Assembly: GCF_040882075.1 (NCBI RefSeq)
Contig: NZ_JBBEBZ010000117.1
Span: 1 to 21,882 of the forward strand
Source: Nitriliruptor sp040882075
Lineage (GTDB): Bacteria; Actinomycetota; Nitriliruptoria; Nitriliruptorales; Nitriliruptoraceae
DNA: 21,882 bases
Direction: 5' to 3'
The position numbers and the translations under genes are program-made. Positions 5,900 to 14,137 of the stretch are shown one piece after another. The notes beneath the pieces are model-generated. The model worked only from the letters and a program-made list of their open reading frames with translations. It did no database searches and was not told the origin of the DNA. Numbering within the stretch: the first letter of the stretch is position 1; every line of letters starts with the position of its first letter.

Positions 5900-5905
5900 A
5901 GCCTA
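5900..5905 (-). promoter_or_regulatory. Candidate -10 box of the MBL hydrolase gene
   Basis: The minus strand reads TAGGCT, 21 nt upstream of the ATG at 5878, with the AGGAG ribosome site (5885-5889) between. The LexA box lies about 25 nt further upstream, close enough that LexA might influence this promoter as well as that of uvrA. No clear -35 is visible. Confidence 0.45.
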
Positions 5906-5930
5906 CGGGCCGGCTACTTCACGAGGTGGG

Positions 5931-5946
5931 TCGAACGGGTGTTCGA
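5931..5946. promoter_or_regulatory. LexA (SOS) box of uvrA
   Basis: TCGAACgggtGTTCGA is a perfect match to the actinobacterial LexA site TCGAAC-N4-GTTCGA, and its symmetry extends two further base pairs on each side. It lies between the divergent MBL hydrolase and uvrA genes, 139 nt before the uvrA start. uvrA is a classic SOS gene, so control by LexA is the natural reading. Confidence 0.85.
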
Positions 5947-5971
5947 CCCCGCGGCCCAGGTTCGGTACCGT
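5942..5971 (+). promoter_or_regulatory. Candidate uvrA promoter overlapping the LexA box
   Basis: TTCGAC (5942-5947), inside the right half of the LexA box, and TACCGT (5966-5971) make a -35/-10 pair with an 18-nt spacer, so bound LexA would block it. A second possible -10, TACCCT, occurs at 5982-5987. The two lie in a short direct repeat (TCGGTACC at 5962 and 5978). The match to consensus is modest. Confidence 0.35.
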
Positions 5972-6085
5972 GGGACGTCGGTACCCTCGGGCCGCGGCCA
6001 CCTCCGCACGTTTCACCTCCCGTGGCCCGCTCGCGTCGGCCGGTCCGCGGCCGCTCCCGTCCCACCTGCTGCCGGAGGACCTCGC

Positions 6086-9007
6086 GTGGCCGCCAGCCCC
6101 CGTCGGAGTGCCGTGCACGACCGGATCGTCGTACGCGGAGCTCGCGAGCACAACCTCAAGGACGTCGACCTCGACCTGCCCCGCGACGCGCTGATCGTGT
6201 TCACCGGGCTGTCCGGGTCGGGGAAGTCCTCGCTGGCGTTCGACACCATCTACGCCGAGGGGCAGCGGCGCTACGTCGAGTCGCTGTCGGCCTACGCGCG
6301 CCAGTTCCTCGGACAGATGGACAAGCCGGACGTCGACTTCATCGAGGGGTTGTCCCCGGCCATCTCGATCGATCAGAAGTCGACCTCCCGCAACCCACGC
6401 TCGACGGTGGGGACCATCACCGAGATCTACGACTACCTGCGTCTGCTGTACGCCCGGATCGGCCAGCCGCACTGCCCGAACTGCGGCCGTCCCATCGCCC
6501 GGCAGACCGCCGAGCAGATCGTCGACCAGGTCCACGAGCTGCCCGCCGGCACGCGCTTCCAGGTCCTCGCACCCGTCGTCCGCGGCCGGAAGGGCGAGCA
6601 CGCGGCGCTGTTCCAGCAGCTGTCGACCGAGGGGTACGCCCGCGTCCGGGTCGACGGGGACGTGTACCCGATCGAGGAGGTACCCAAGCTCGCCAAGACC
6701 TACAAGCACACCATCGAGGTGGTGGTCGACCGGCTGGTGCAGAAGGAGGACATGCGCCGCCGGCTCGCCGACTCGATCGAGACCGCCCTGCAGCTGGCCG
6801 ATGGCATCGCGATGATCGAGGTCGTCCCGACCCGCGAGGCCATCGACGCGGCTCACGACGCAGGCCTGCCCGAACCGCAGGCCGAGACCCTGACGTTCTC
6901 CGAGCACCTCGCCTGCCCCCACTGCAACCTCAGCTACGAGCAGCTCGCCCCGCGCAACTTCTCGTTCAACTCGCCCTACGGCGCGTGCGAGGCGTGCAGC
7001 GGTCTCGGGACCCAGCTGACGGTCGATCCCGAGCTCGTGCTCGGGGACCGCGACCTGTCGGTCGAGGAGGGCGTGGTCCTGCCGTGGGGGACCGGGCAGC
7101 AGTCGAACTACTACCGCCAGCTCCTGCGCGCCACGGTGACGCACGCCGGGGGTGAGCCGACCACGCCGTGGCGGGACCTCTCGCCCGAGGTCCAGGACGC
7201 GGTCCTGCACGGGCTGCCCGACCGGGTGCACGTCAGCTACACCAACCGTTACGGGCGCAAGCGGTCCTACAAGGCGCAGGTCGAGGGCGTCATCCCGTCG
7301 CTGCTGCGTCGCCACGCCGAGACCGAGTCCTCACACGTGCGTGAGCAGGTCGAGCAGTACATGCGCGAGGTGCCGTGCCCGACCTGCGCCGGCAAGCGCC
7401 TCAAGCCCATCGTTCTCGGGGTGACCGTCGGCGGGACGTCCATCGCCGAGCTCACCGGCATGTCGGTGGCCGAGGCCGACCGGTTCGTCGCCCAGCTCGA
7501 GCTGTCCGACCGCGAGACCATCATCGGTGCCCGTGTGGTCAAGGAGATCCGCGCCCGGCTGCGGTTCCTGCTCGACGTCGGGCTCGACTACCTCACCCTG
7601 AACCGTGCGGCGGGGTCCCTGTCCGGCGGCGAGGCCCAGCGCATCCGTCTGGCGACGCAGATCGGCGCCGGGCTCGTGGGGGTCCTCTACGTCCTCGACG
7701 AGCCGTCCATCGGTCTCCACCAGCGCGACAACGAACGGCTCATCGAGACCCTCATCCGCCTGCGCGACCTCGGCAACACCCTGATCGTCGTCGAGCACGA
7801 CGAGGCCACCATCGACGCGGCGGACCACGTCGTGGACATCGGTCCCGGCGCGGGCGTCCACGGCGGCGAGATCGTCCACTCGGGCTCGGTCGAGGGCCTC
7901 AAGCGCCTGACCCGCAAGTCCCTCACCGGCGCCTACCTGTCGGGCGAACGACGGATCCCGATCCCCGCCGAGCGGCGGACCGGCGACGGGCGCGTCCTGG
8001 CGGTCCGCGGCGCCACCGAGCACAACCTGCGCGACCTCGACGTCGAGCTACCGATGGGCACCTTCTCGTGCGTGACCGGGGTGTCCGGGTCGGGGAAGTC
8101 GACCCTCGTCAACGACATCCTGTCGCGCGTGCTGATGCGCCACGTGTACGGCTCCCGCGAGCTGCCGGGCCAGCACACCCGGGTCGAGGGGCTCGAGCAC
8201 GTCGACAAGGTCGTGGTCGTCGACCAGTCCCCGATCGGTCGCACCCCCCGCTCGAACCCCGCGACCTACACCGGCGTGTTCGACCACGTGCGCAAGCTCT
8301 ACGCCAGCACCCAGGAGGCCAAGGTCCGCGGCTACCAGCCGGGCCGGTTCTCGTTCAACGTCAAGGGTGGCCGCTGCGAGTCGTGCCGGGGTGACGGGAC
8401 GCTCAAGATCGAGATGCACTTCCTGCCGGACGTCTACGTGCCGTGCGAGGTCTGCAAGGGGCGCCGCTACAACCGCGAGACCCTCGAGGTGCACTACAAG
8501 GGCAAGACCATCGCCGAGGTGCTCGATCTGTCCATCGAGCAGGCGCTCGAGTTCTTCCAGAACATCCCCGCCATCGCCGGTCACATGCAGACTCTGGTCG
8601 ACGTGGGGCTCGGGTACGTGCGGCTCGGGCAGCCGGCGACGACGCTGTCGGGTGGCGAGGCGCAGCGCGTCAAGCTCGCCTCCGAGCTGCGCAAGCGCGC
8701 CACCGGGCAGACGGTGTACATCCTCGACGAGCCGACCACCGGCCTGCACTTCGAGGACATCCGGCGGCTGCTCGACGTGCTCCACCGCCTCGTCGACAAG
8801 GGCAACACCGTCATCGTCATCGAGCACAACCTCGACGTGATCAAGACCGCGGACCACGTGCTCGACCTCGGTCCCGAAGGTGGTGACGGTGGTGGCACGA
8901 TCGTCGCCCAGGGCACCCCGGAGGAGGTCGCCGCGGCTGCGGGGAGCTACACCGGCAAGTTCCTCGTCGACGTGCTCGAGCGGGCGTCGGCCGGACGGCG
9001 ACGATGA
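6086..9007 (+). CDS. uvrA: Excinuclease ABC subunit A (UvrA)
   Basis: A 973-residue protein, full length for UvrA, the damage-recognition ATPase of nucleotide excision repair that loads UvrB onto lesions. Visible features: first Walker A GLSGSGKSS (41-49); the zinc module CPHC/CEAC (Cys277, 280, 301, 304); first signature LSGGEAQRIRLATQ (512 on) with its Walker B VLDEPS; second Walker A GVSGSGKST (665 on); the C-terminal zinc finger CESC/CEVC (Cys764, 767, 787, 790); second signature LSGGEAQRVKLASE (854 on) with ILDEPTTGL. GTG 6086 follows GGAGG with 7 nt spacing and is preferred over GTG 6113, which would remove nine residues. A perfect LexA box lies upstream. It is convergent with the MscS gene, 10 bp apart. 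Confidence 0.98.
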   Translation: MAASPRRSAVHDRIVVRGAREHNLKDVDLDLPRDALIVFTGLSGSGKSSLAFDTIYAEGQRRYVESLSAYARQFLGQMDKPDVDFIEGLSPAISIDQKSTSRNPRSTVGTITEIYDYLRLLYARIGQPHCPNCGRPIARQTAEQIVDQVHELPAGTRFQVLAPVVRGRKGEHAALFQQLSTEGYARVRVDGDVYPIEEVPKLAKTYKHTIEVVVDRLVQKEDMRRRLADSIETALQLADGIAMIEVVPTREAIDAAHDAGLPEPQAETLTFSEHLACPHCNLSYEQLAPRNFSFNSPYGACEACSGLGTQLTVDPELVLGDRDLSVEEGVVLPWGTGQQSNYYRQLLRATVTHAGGEPTTPWRDLSPEVQDAVLHGLPDRVHVSYTNRYGRKRSYKAQVEGVIPSLLRRHAETESSHVREQVEQYMREVPCPTCAGKRLKPIVLGVTVGGTSIAELTGMSVAEADRFVAQLELSDRETIIGARVVKEIRARLRFLLDVGLDYLTLNRAAGSLSGGEAQRIRLATQIGAGLVGVLYVLDEPSIGLHQRDNERLIETLIRLRDLGNTLIVVEHDEATIDAADHVVDIGPGAGVHGGEIVHSGSVEGLKRLTRKSLTGAYLSGERRIPIPAERRTGDGRVLAVRGATEHNLRDLDVELPMGTFSCVTGVSGSGKSTLVNDILSRVLMRHVYGSRELPGQHTRVEGLEHVDKVVVVDQSPIGRTPRSNPATYTGVFDHVRKLYASTQEAKVRGYQPGRFSFNVKGGRCESCRGDGTLKIEMHFLPDVYVPCEVCKGRRYNRETLEVHYKGKTIAEVLDLSIEQALEFFQNIPAIAGHMQTLVDVGLGYVRLGQPATTLSGGEAQRVKLASELRKRATGQTVYILDEPTTGLHFEDIRRLLDVLHRLVDKGNTVIVIEHNLDVIKTADHVLDLGPEGGDGGGTIVAQGTPEEVAAAAGSYTGKFLVDVLERASAGRRR

Positions 9008-9017
9008 CCGCTGCTGG

Positions 9018-10238
9018 TCAGTCGGGTCGAGGCTCGGAACCACGGATGATGCGCAGCTCCGCGGTGCGATCCCGGCCGTCTTCGTAGGCGTCCCCGGTCA
9101 CCTCGTCGAGGTCGACGGTGGCGGGTTCGTCAGGCGGACCCGCATCGGACGTCGCCAGGCCGCGAGGTCGACCATGTGGGTCGGTGTGCTCCTCGACGCC
9201 CTGGCGGGTCACCTCCAGCGGGTACCCGGTGGCGAGGCCGCCGACGTCGACCAGTTGGCTCGGCATCCGGATGCGCGCCTGGGTGAACGCGTGGTGGAGT
9301 CGCTCGCGCATCTGGCGGTTGATGTCCCAGTTCGCCATGGGCTTGGTCGGGGTGACGACGCGGATCGCCAGCCCGTGCGGCGAGAACTCCTGGACGCCCC
9401 AGATCTCCGGAGGCCCGATGATGTCGTCGCCCCAGACGGGGTCCTCCGCGAGCTCGGTGGCGATCTTGTAGATGATCGCCTTCGCCGTGGGGACGTCGGA
9501 GTCGAGAGCGATCGGGACGTCCAACGTCGAGCGCGACCAGTGTTGCGACAGGTTGCCGACGCGCTGCACGTCGCCGTTGAGCACGTGCCACACGATGCCG
9601 TCCATGTCGCGCATCGCGGTCGACCGCAGGCCCACGTGCTCGACCTGGCCGATGCGTTCGTCGATCTGGATCCAGTCGCCGACGCCGTACTGGTCCTCGA
9701 CCAACATCGCGATGCCGGCCAGCACGTCACGGATCATCTGCTGCGCACCGAACCCGACGACCACCGACAGCAGGCCGGCACCGGCGAGGATGGGCTGGAG
9801 AGCGACGCCGAGCACCTGGACGATGATCACCAGGATCGCGATCGACCAGACCGTCACCCCGGCGACACCGCGCATCACGCCGGTGATGGCGCGCAAGCGC
9901 TGCGAGCGTCGGGTCCGGTACTGCTCGGCCGAGCGGATCGCGCCGCGCTCCTCTGCCTTGGCGAGGCGCTCGGCGATCTTGCGTTCCATCCGCGCCGCGA
10001 AGCGTGCGATGAGCCGCCCGAGGATGCGCGCGAGCACGAAGGCGATCACGAGGATGAGCACGACGCGCAGGATGGTCCCGATCACCCCGGCGAACGTCGC
10101 CACGGACTCGTTGCCCGTCACCCGGTAGAGCAGCTCGCACAGCGCGTCCGGGGCCACCTCGGTGTCGTCGGCACCCGCCCGTACGCACAGGTCGTCCGGG
10201 ATCGCGTCGGCCTGCGCCAACAGCAGCTGCAGCACGAT
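9018..10238 (-). CDS. Mechanosensitive ion channel, MscS family
   Basis: About 406 residues. Hydrophobic helices near the N-terminus (GVIGTILRVVLILVIAFVLA and VTVWSIAILVIIVQVLGVAL) are followed by the pore helix and hallmark beta-domain entry ILAGAGLLSVVVGFGAQQMI and VEDQYGVGDWIQID. An alpha-beta cytoplasmic domain follows, and the last 70 or so residues form an acidic, proline-rich tail not needed for the fold. MscS channels open under membrane tension to release osmolytes on hypo-osmotic shock. The start is uncertain: GTG 10238 follows GAGGAG with short spacing, while GTG 10247 and an upstream open frame to 10319 are alternatives. It is convergent with uvrA and divergent from uvrC. Confidence 0.9.
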   Translation of the reverse strand: MVLQLLLAQADAIPDDLCVRAGADDTEVAPDALCELLYRVTGNESVATFAGVIGTILRVVLILVIAFVLARILGRLIARFAARMERKIAERLAKAEERGAIRSAEQYRTRRSQRLRAITGVMRGVAGVTVWSIAILVIIVQVLGVALQPILAGAGLLSVVVGFGAQQMIRDVLAGIAMLVEDQYGVGDWIQIDERIGQVEHVGLRSTAMRDMDGIVWHVLNGDVQRVGNLSQHWSRSTLDVPIALDSDVPTAKAIIYKIATELAEDPVWGDDIIGPPEIWGVQEFSPHGLAIRVVTPTKPMANWDINRQMRERLHHAFTQARIRMPSQLVDVGGLATGYPLEVTRQGVEEHTDPHGRPRGLATSDAGPPDEPATVDLDEVTGDAYEDGRDRTAELRIIRGSEPRPD

Positions 10239-10344
10239 GCTCCTCACGGTCGTTTCGCTGGCTCGTGCAGGCGCCAGCGTAGACCCGCGCCGGAGGGGTG
10301 CAGGAGCGGGGGAGGGCACCTCAGAGCAGTACGCTGCGAGGTCG
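10239..10344. promoter_or_regulatory. Divergent promoter region between the MscS gene and uvrC
   Basis: TACGCT boxes face each way: on the minus strand at 10281-10276 for the MscS gene and on the plus strand at 10330-10335 for uvrC. The uvrC box predicts a start only about 3 nt before the ATG at 10345, so uvrC may be nearly leaderless. Inverted arms CGCTGGC (10256-10262) and GCCAGCG (10273-10279) overlap the MscS-side box and could be an operator. No LexA box is present. Confidence 0.4.
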
Positions 10345-12306
10345 ATGAAGAACCCGTCCCTCGCCTTCCGCCCCGAGGCCGGCGCGATCCCCGACGCGCC
10401 GGGCTGCTACCAGTTCATCGACGGTGCCGGACGCGTGGTCTACGTCGGCAAGGCCAAGTCCCTGCGCCAGCGGCTGGCCAACTACTTCGGGGTCTGGTCG
10501 AGCATCGCCCCCCGGACCCGCGCGATGCTCGAGGCCGCACGATCGGTCGAGTGGATCGTCGTCGATTCCGAGGTCGAGGCGCTCCACCTCGAGTACACCC
10601 TGATCCAGCGCCACAAGCCGCGTTACAACGTCCGCTACGTCGACGACAAGTCCTACCCCTACCTGGTCCTGACGACGTCGGAGGCCGTCCCGCGCGCCAT
10701 CGTCAAGCGCGGCAAGGTGGCCAAGGACGACCGGCGCTTCGGCCCGTACGCGCACGCCTACGCCATCCGCGAGACCCTCGACCTGCTCCTGCGGGTCTTC
10801 CCGGTCCGCACGTGCCGCAACGGGGTCTACGACCGCGCCCAGCGGCTCGGCCGGCCGTGCCTGCTGTTCCACATCGACCGGTGCGCAGCGCCGTGCACCG
10901 GGGTGGTGTCGACCGAGGAGCACCGCGATCTGGTCGACGCCTTCGCGGCCTTCCTCGACGGTGACACCGGGCCGGTGCTGGCGCAGCTCGAGGCGGAGAT
11001 GCGCGACGCCGCGGCCGATCTGAACTTCGAGGCCGCTGCGAGGCGACGCGACCAGCTGCAGGCCGCCCAGAGGGCGCTGGAGAAGCAGCAGGTGGTGACC
11101 GAGAAGCCCGAGGACCTGGACGCGATCGCCGTGTTCGAGGACGAGCTCGAGGCGGCGGTGCAGGTCTTCTTCGTCCGGCGAGGTCGGCTCGTCGGTCGCA
11201 AGGGTTGGACGGTGGACAAGGTCGAGCCGCTGACCACGCCCGAGCTGCTCACCAGCTTCCTGTTGCAGCTCTACGCCGAACGCTCCGACGAGGTGCCACC
11301 CCAGATCGTGGTCCCGGTCGAACCCGACGATGCCGACGCGTTGTCGACGTTGCTCGCCGAGCAACGCCGGTCCACGCGCGCGGGCACCCGCGGCGCCCCG
11401 ATCCAGCGGGTCCGGTTCACCGTCCCGCAGCGCGGTGACAAGCGGGCGTTCCTCGAGACGGTCGAGGAGAACGCCCGCGAGGCGTTCCATCGGGCGCGGC
11501 TCAAGCGCGCCACCGACTTCGACGCGAGGTCGCGCGCGCTCAAGGAGCTCGGCGACGCCCTCGGGCTCCACGAGGCGCCGCTGCGCATCGAGTGCTTCGA
11601 CATCTCCCACCTCGGTGGGACGGAGGTGGTGGCCTCCATGGTGGTGTTCGAGGACGGGCTGCCGAAGAAGTCCGAGTACCGCCGGTTCAAGCTGTCCGAG
11701 GACAAGAACGACGACGTCGCCGCGATGCAGGAGGTGATCGGTCGGCGGTTCAAGCGCCTCGTCGAGTCGCGGGGGCAGCCGGTCATCGGCGAGGACGGTC
11801 AGCCGCGCAAGTTCGCCTACCCGCCGAACCTGGTGATCGTCGACGGGGGGAGGGGCCAGCTGAACGCGGCGTTGGCGGCCGTCGAGGACCTGCCGATCGA
11901 CGACGTCGCGTTCGCTGGCCTGGCCAAACGCTTCGAGGAGCTGCACGTCCCCGGCCGGTCCCGTCCGGTGGTGCTGCCACGCGGCAGCGAGGCGCTCTTC
12001 CTCGTCCAGCGGGTCCGGGACGAAGCGCACCGCTTCGCGATCACCTACCAGCGTGGCCGTCGGCGGTCGAGCCTGGCGAGCTCCGAACTCGACACGATCC
12101 CCGGCATCGGGCGGACGCGGCGGGCGGCGCTGCTCGAGCGCTACGGCTCCCTGGCGGCGGTCCGTCGTGCCACCGTCGAGGACCTCGAGGGTGTGCCGGG
12201 CATCTCCCGTACGCTCGCGACGCAGGTGTACGCCCACCTGCACCCGACGGACGCAGGACCGGACCGACCGGCGGCTGACATTCACGCAGCGGAGGAGGCG
12301 ACGTGA
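10345..12306 (+). CDS. uvrC: Excinuclease ABC subunit C (UvrC)
   Basis: A 653-residue protein, normal for UvrC, the dual-incision nuclease of nucleotide excision repair. In order: the GIY-YIG domain (about 17-95; GCYQFIDGAGRVVYVGKAKS), which makes the 3' cut; a cysteine cluster around residues 155-190; the UVR motif that contacts UvrB (about 212-247; DLNFEAAARRRDQLQ); the RNase H-like domain with FDISHLGGTEVVASMVVF near residue 420, which makes the 5' cut; and C-terminal tandem helix-hairpin-helix motifs (DTIPGIGRTRRAALLERYG and LEGVPGISRTLA). The ATG at 10345 fits the family N-terminus; only a weak GAGG lies close upstream. The stop overlaps rapZ (GTGA), so it heads a tightly packed gene cluster. 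Confidence 0.97.
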   Translation: MKNPSLAFRPEAGAIPDAPGCYQFIDGAGRVVYVGKAKSLRQRLANYFGVWSSIAPRTRAMLEAARSVEWIVVDSEVEALHLEYTLIQRHKPRYNVRYVDDKSYPYLVLTTSEAVPRAIVKRGKVAKDDRRFGPYAHAYAIRETLDLLLRVFPVRTCRNGVYDRAQRLGRPCLLFHIDRCAAPCTGVVSTEEHRDLVDAFAAFLDGDTGPVLAQLEAEMRDAAADLNFEAAARRRDQLQAAQRALEKQQVVTEKPEDLDAIAVFEDELEAAVQVFFVRRGRLVGRKGWTVDKVEPLTTPELLTSFLLQLYAERSDEVPPQIVVPVEPDDADALSTLLAEQRRSTRAGTRGAPIQRVRFTVPQRGDKRAFLETVEENAREAFHRARLKRATDFDARSRALKELGDALGLHEAPLRIECFDISHLGGTEVVASMVVFEDGLPKKSEYRRFKLSEDKNDDVAAMQEVIGRRFKRLVESRGQPVIGEDGQPRKFAYPPNLVIVDGGRGQLNAALAAVEDLPIDDVAFAGLAKRFEELHVPGRSRPVVLPRGSEALFLVQRVRDEAHRFAITYQRGRRRSSLASSELDTIPGIGRTRRAALLERYGSLAAVRRATVEDLEGVPGISRTLATQVYAHLHPTDAGPDRPAADIHAAEEAT

Positions 12307-13211
12307 CCGACCCGGCACCGGAGACGTCGGAGAGCGTCGACGCGACCCACGCTTCGGACGTCCTGATCATCACGGGGATGTCGGGCGCCGGCCGCACCGA
12401 GGTGGCCAAGGTCCTCGAGGATCACGACTGGTTCGTGATCGACAACCTGCCACCCTCGCTGCTCGGGAAGGTCGTCGAGCTCGCCTTCGTCCCCGGTTCG
12501 TCGGTCAGCCGGGTGGCGCTCGTGGCCGACGTCCGCGGGCGTCAGTTCTTCGACGAGCTGCTCGAGACCGTCCGCCAGCTCCGCGCCGAGCCGGGACAGG
12601 TCCGCCTGCTGTTCCTCGAAGCTTCCGACGAGGTGCTCGTGCGGAGATTCGAGACCACCCGTCGCCGCCACCCCGCCGGACCTGAGGGCATCCTCGAGGG
12701 GATCCACCGCGAACGTGAGCTCCTCGCCGAGCTGCGGGGCACGGCCGATCTCGTCATCGACTCCTCGAGCACCAACGTCCACCAGCTGCGCGATCGCGTG
12801 GTCGAGGTGCTCGGGATGGAGGACCAGTCGCCGTTGCAGGTCACGGTCGAGTCGTTCGGGTTCAAGCAGGGCGCGCCGCGGGACGCCGACGTCGTCCTCG
12901 ACGTGCGGTTCCTCCCGAACCCCCACTGGGTCGACGAGCTCCGACCGTTCACCGGACTCGACCAGCAGGTGCGCGACTACGTCTTCGGCCAGGATCTGAC
13001 CGGGCCGTACGTGGCGGCGCTCGAAGCGCTGCTCGACGCCTCCGTCCCTGGCTACGTGCGCGAGGGCAAGCGCTACCTCACGATCGCCGTCGGGTGCACC
13101 GGCGGGAAGCACCGGTCGGTGGCCATCAGCGAGCACGTCGCCGCCCACCTCCGACGCACGGCTCCGGACGTCCGCGTCGCCGTCGAGCACCGAGACCTCG
13201 GACGTGAGTGA
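12303..13211 (+). CDS. rapZ: RapZ/YvcJ family nucleotide-binding RNase adapter protein
   Basis: A 302-residue protein. The P-loop is GMSGAGRT (residues 25-32), followed by VIDNLPP (45-51), and the C-terminal domain holds VAVGCTGGKHRSVAISEH-type sequence near 260-278. All are RapZ/YvcJ hallmarks. The P-loop Lys is replaced by Arg; as I recall this is usual in actinobacterial members. In E. coli RapZ presents the small RNA GlmZ to RNase E; in Gram-positives YvcJ hydrolyses GTP and its role is less clear. The first 18 residues are a non-conserved acidic lead. GTG 12303 overlaps the uvrC stop and has GGAGGAGG just upstream. The next gene, yvcK, starts 8 bp before its end. Confidence 0.95.
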   Translation: MTDPAPETSESVDATHASDVLIITGMSGAGRTEVAKVLEDHDWFVIDNLPPSLLGKVVELAFVPGSSVSRVALVADVRGRQFFDELLETVRQLRAEPGQVRLLFLEASDEVLVRRFETTRRRHPAGPEGILEGIHRERELLAELRGTADLVIDSSSTNVHQLRDRVVEVLGMEDQSPLQVTVESFGFKQGAPRDADVVLDVRFLPNPHWVDELRPFTGLDQQVRDYVFGQDLTGPYVAALEALLDASVPGYVREGKRYLTIAVGCTGGKHRSVAISEHVAAHLRRTAPDVRVAVEHRDLGRE

Positions 13212-14130
13212 ACGCACGGGCCCCGGAGACGGCTCGCGGGCCGTGGCCATCGGTGGCGGACACGGCCTCTCGCGCTCGCTCGATGCCCTCGCTCGGGTCG
13301 TCGACCACGTGACGGCCGTCGTCACGGTGGCCGATGACGGGGGATCGTCCGGCCGGTTGCGGCGCGATCACGACATCGTGGCGCCGGGGGACCTGCGCAT
13401 GGCGCTCGCGACGCTCGCCCGGGACCGCGACCTGGCCGATCTGATCCAGTACCGGTTCAGCCGCGGCGAACTCGACGGCCACAGCCTCGGCAACCTCATC
13501 CTGGTCACGCTCCAGGACCTGTCCGCCGGCGACGTCGTCGAGGGGCTCGATCGCCTGGCTCGGCTGCTCGACGTGCCGGGACGTGTCCTGCCCTGCACGA
13601 CGGTGCCGGTCACCCTCCAGGCGCGCGCCGACGGTGGGCTCGTGGACGGGCAGGCGGCGGTCGCCACGACCTCGCACCTGCGCCAGGTGTGGCTGGATCC
13701 GACCGAGCCGCCGGCGACCCCCGCGGCCGTCGCCGCCGTGCGTCGCGCCGACCTGGTGGTCCTCGGGCCCGGATCGCTGTTCACCAGCGTGCTCCCGAAC
13801 CTGCTCGTGCCGGGTATCGCCCGCGCCATCGCAGCCTCGGAGGCTCCGACCGTGCTGGTCGCCAACCTGCGCGAGCAACCGGGGGAGACCGAGGGGTTGA
13901 GCCTGCCAGCCCACCTCGATGCACTCACCGAACACGTCCCCGGGCTCCGGGTCGATGTCCTGATCGCCCACGACGGGCCGGGTCCGCACGAGGGAAAGCC
14001 CCTCACCGTCGATCTCGACGCGCTCGCCGAGCGGGTCGACGAGGTGGTCGTCACCGACCTCTTCGACGGCCGGAACGGTCACGATCCGGTCGCCCTCGCG
14101 GCTCGTTTCGGCGAACTGCTGGCGCGGTGA
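13204..14130 (+). CDS. yvcK: YvcK family gluconeogenesis/cell-shape factor
   Basis: A 308-residue protein of the YvcK/CofD-like fold. The N-terminal AIGGGHGLSRSLDAL loop, VADDGGSSGRLR, APGDLRMALATLA and the later VVLGPGSLFTSVLPNLLV segment are typical. YvcK proteins bind UDP-sugars such as UDP-GlcNAc and are needed for growth on gluconeogenic carbon sources and for cell-wall synthesis; in mycobacteria (CuvA) the protein localises at growth sites. The GTG at 13204 overlaps rapZ by 8 bp. It lies in the conserved rapZ-yvcK-whiA trio, 7 bp before whiA. No oddities are visible. Confidence 0.95.
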   Translation: MSERTGPGDGSRAVAIGGGHGLSRSLDALARVVDHVTAVVTVADDGGSSGRLRRDHDIVAPGDLRMALATLARDRDLADLIQYRFSRGELDGHSLGNLILVTLQDLSAGDVVEGLDRLARLLDVPGRVLPCTTVPVTLQARADGGLVDGQAAVATTSHLRQVWLDPTEPPATPAAVAAVRRADLVVLGPGSLFTSVLPNLLVPGIARAIAASEAPTVLVANLREQPGETEGLSLPAHLDALTEHVPGLRVDVLIAHDGPGPHEGKPLTVDLDALAERVDEVVVTDLFDGRNGHDPVALAARFGELLAR

Positions 14131-14137
14131 ACCGGTC

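Noticed and set aside
5962..5985. Direct repeat TCGGTACC (two copies 16 bp apart) as regulator iterons
   Set aside because: Only two short copies, partly self-palindromic, in GC-rich DNA; not enough to claim a binding array.
5198..6085. Extension of the uvrA frame upstream to 5198
   Set aside because: This part runs antisense to the MBL hydrolase and shows no UvrA similarity; GTG 6086 has a strong ribosome site.
8880..10964. Plus-strand open frame of 694 codons across the MscS gene
   Set aside because: Composition is that of an antisense shadow (rich in Arg, His, Asp), and it overlaps uvrA, MscS and uvrC.
10321..12318. Long open frame (665 codons) on the minus strand opposite uvrC
   Set aside because: It is an antisense shadow of high-GC codon usage, with no recognisable domains, and lies fully opposite a secure gene.
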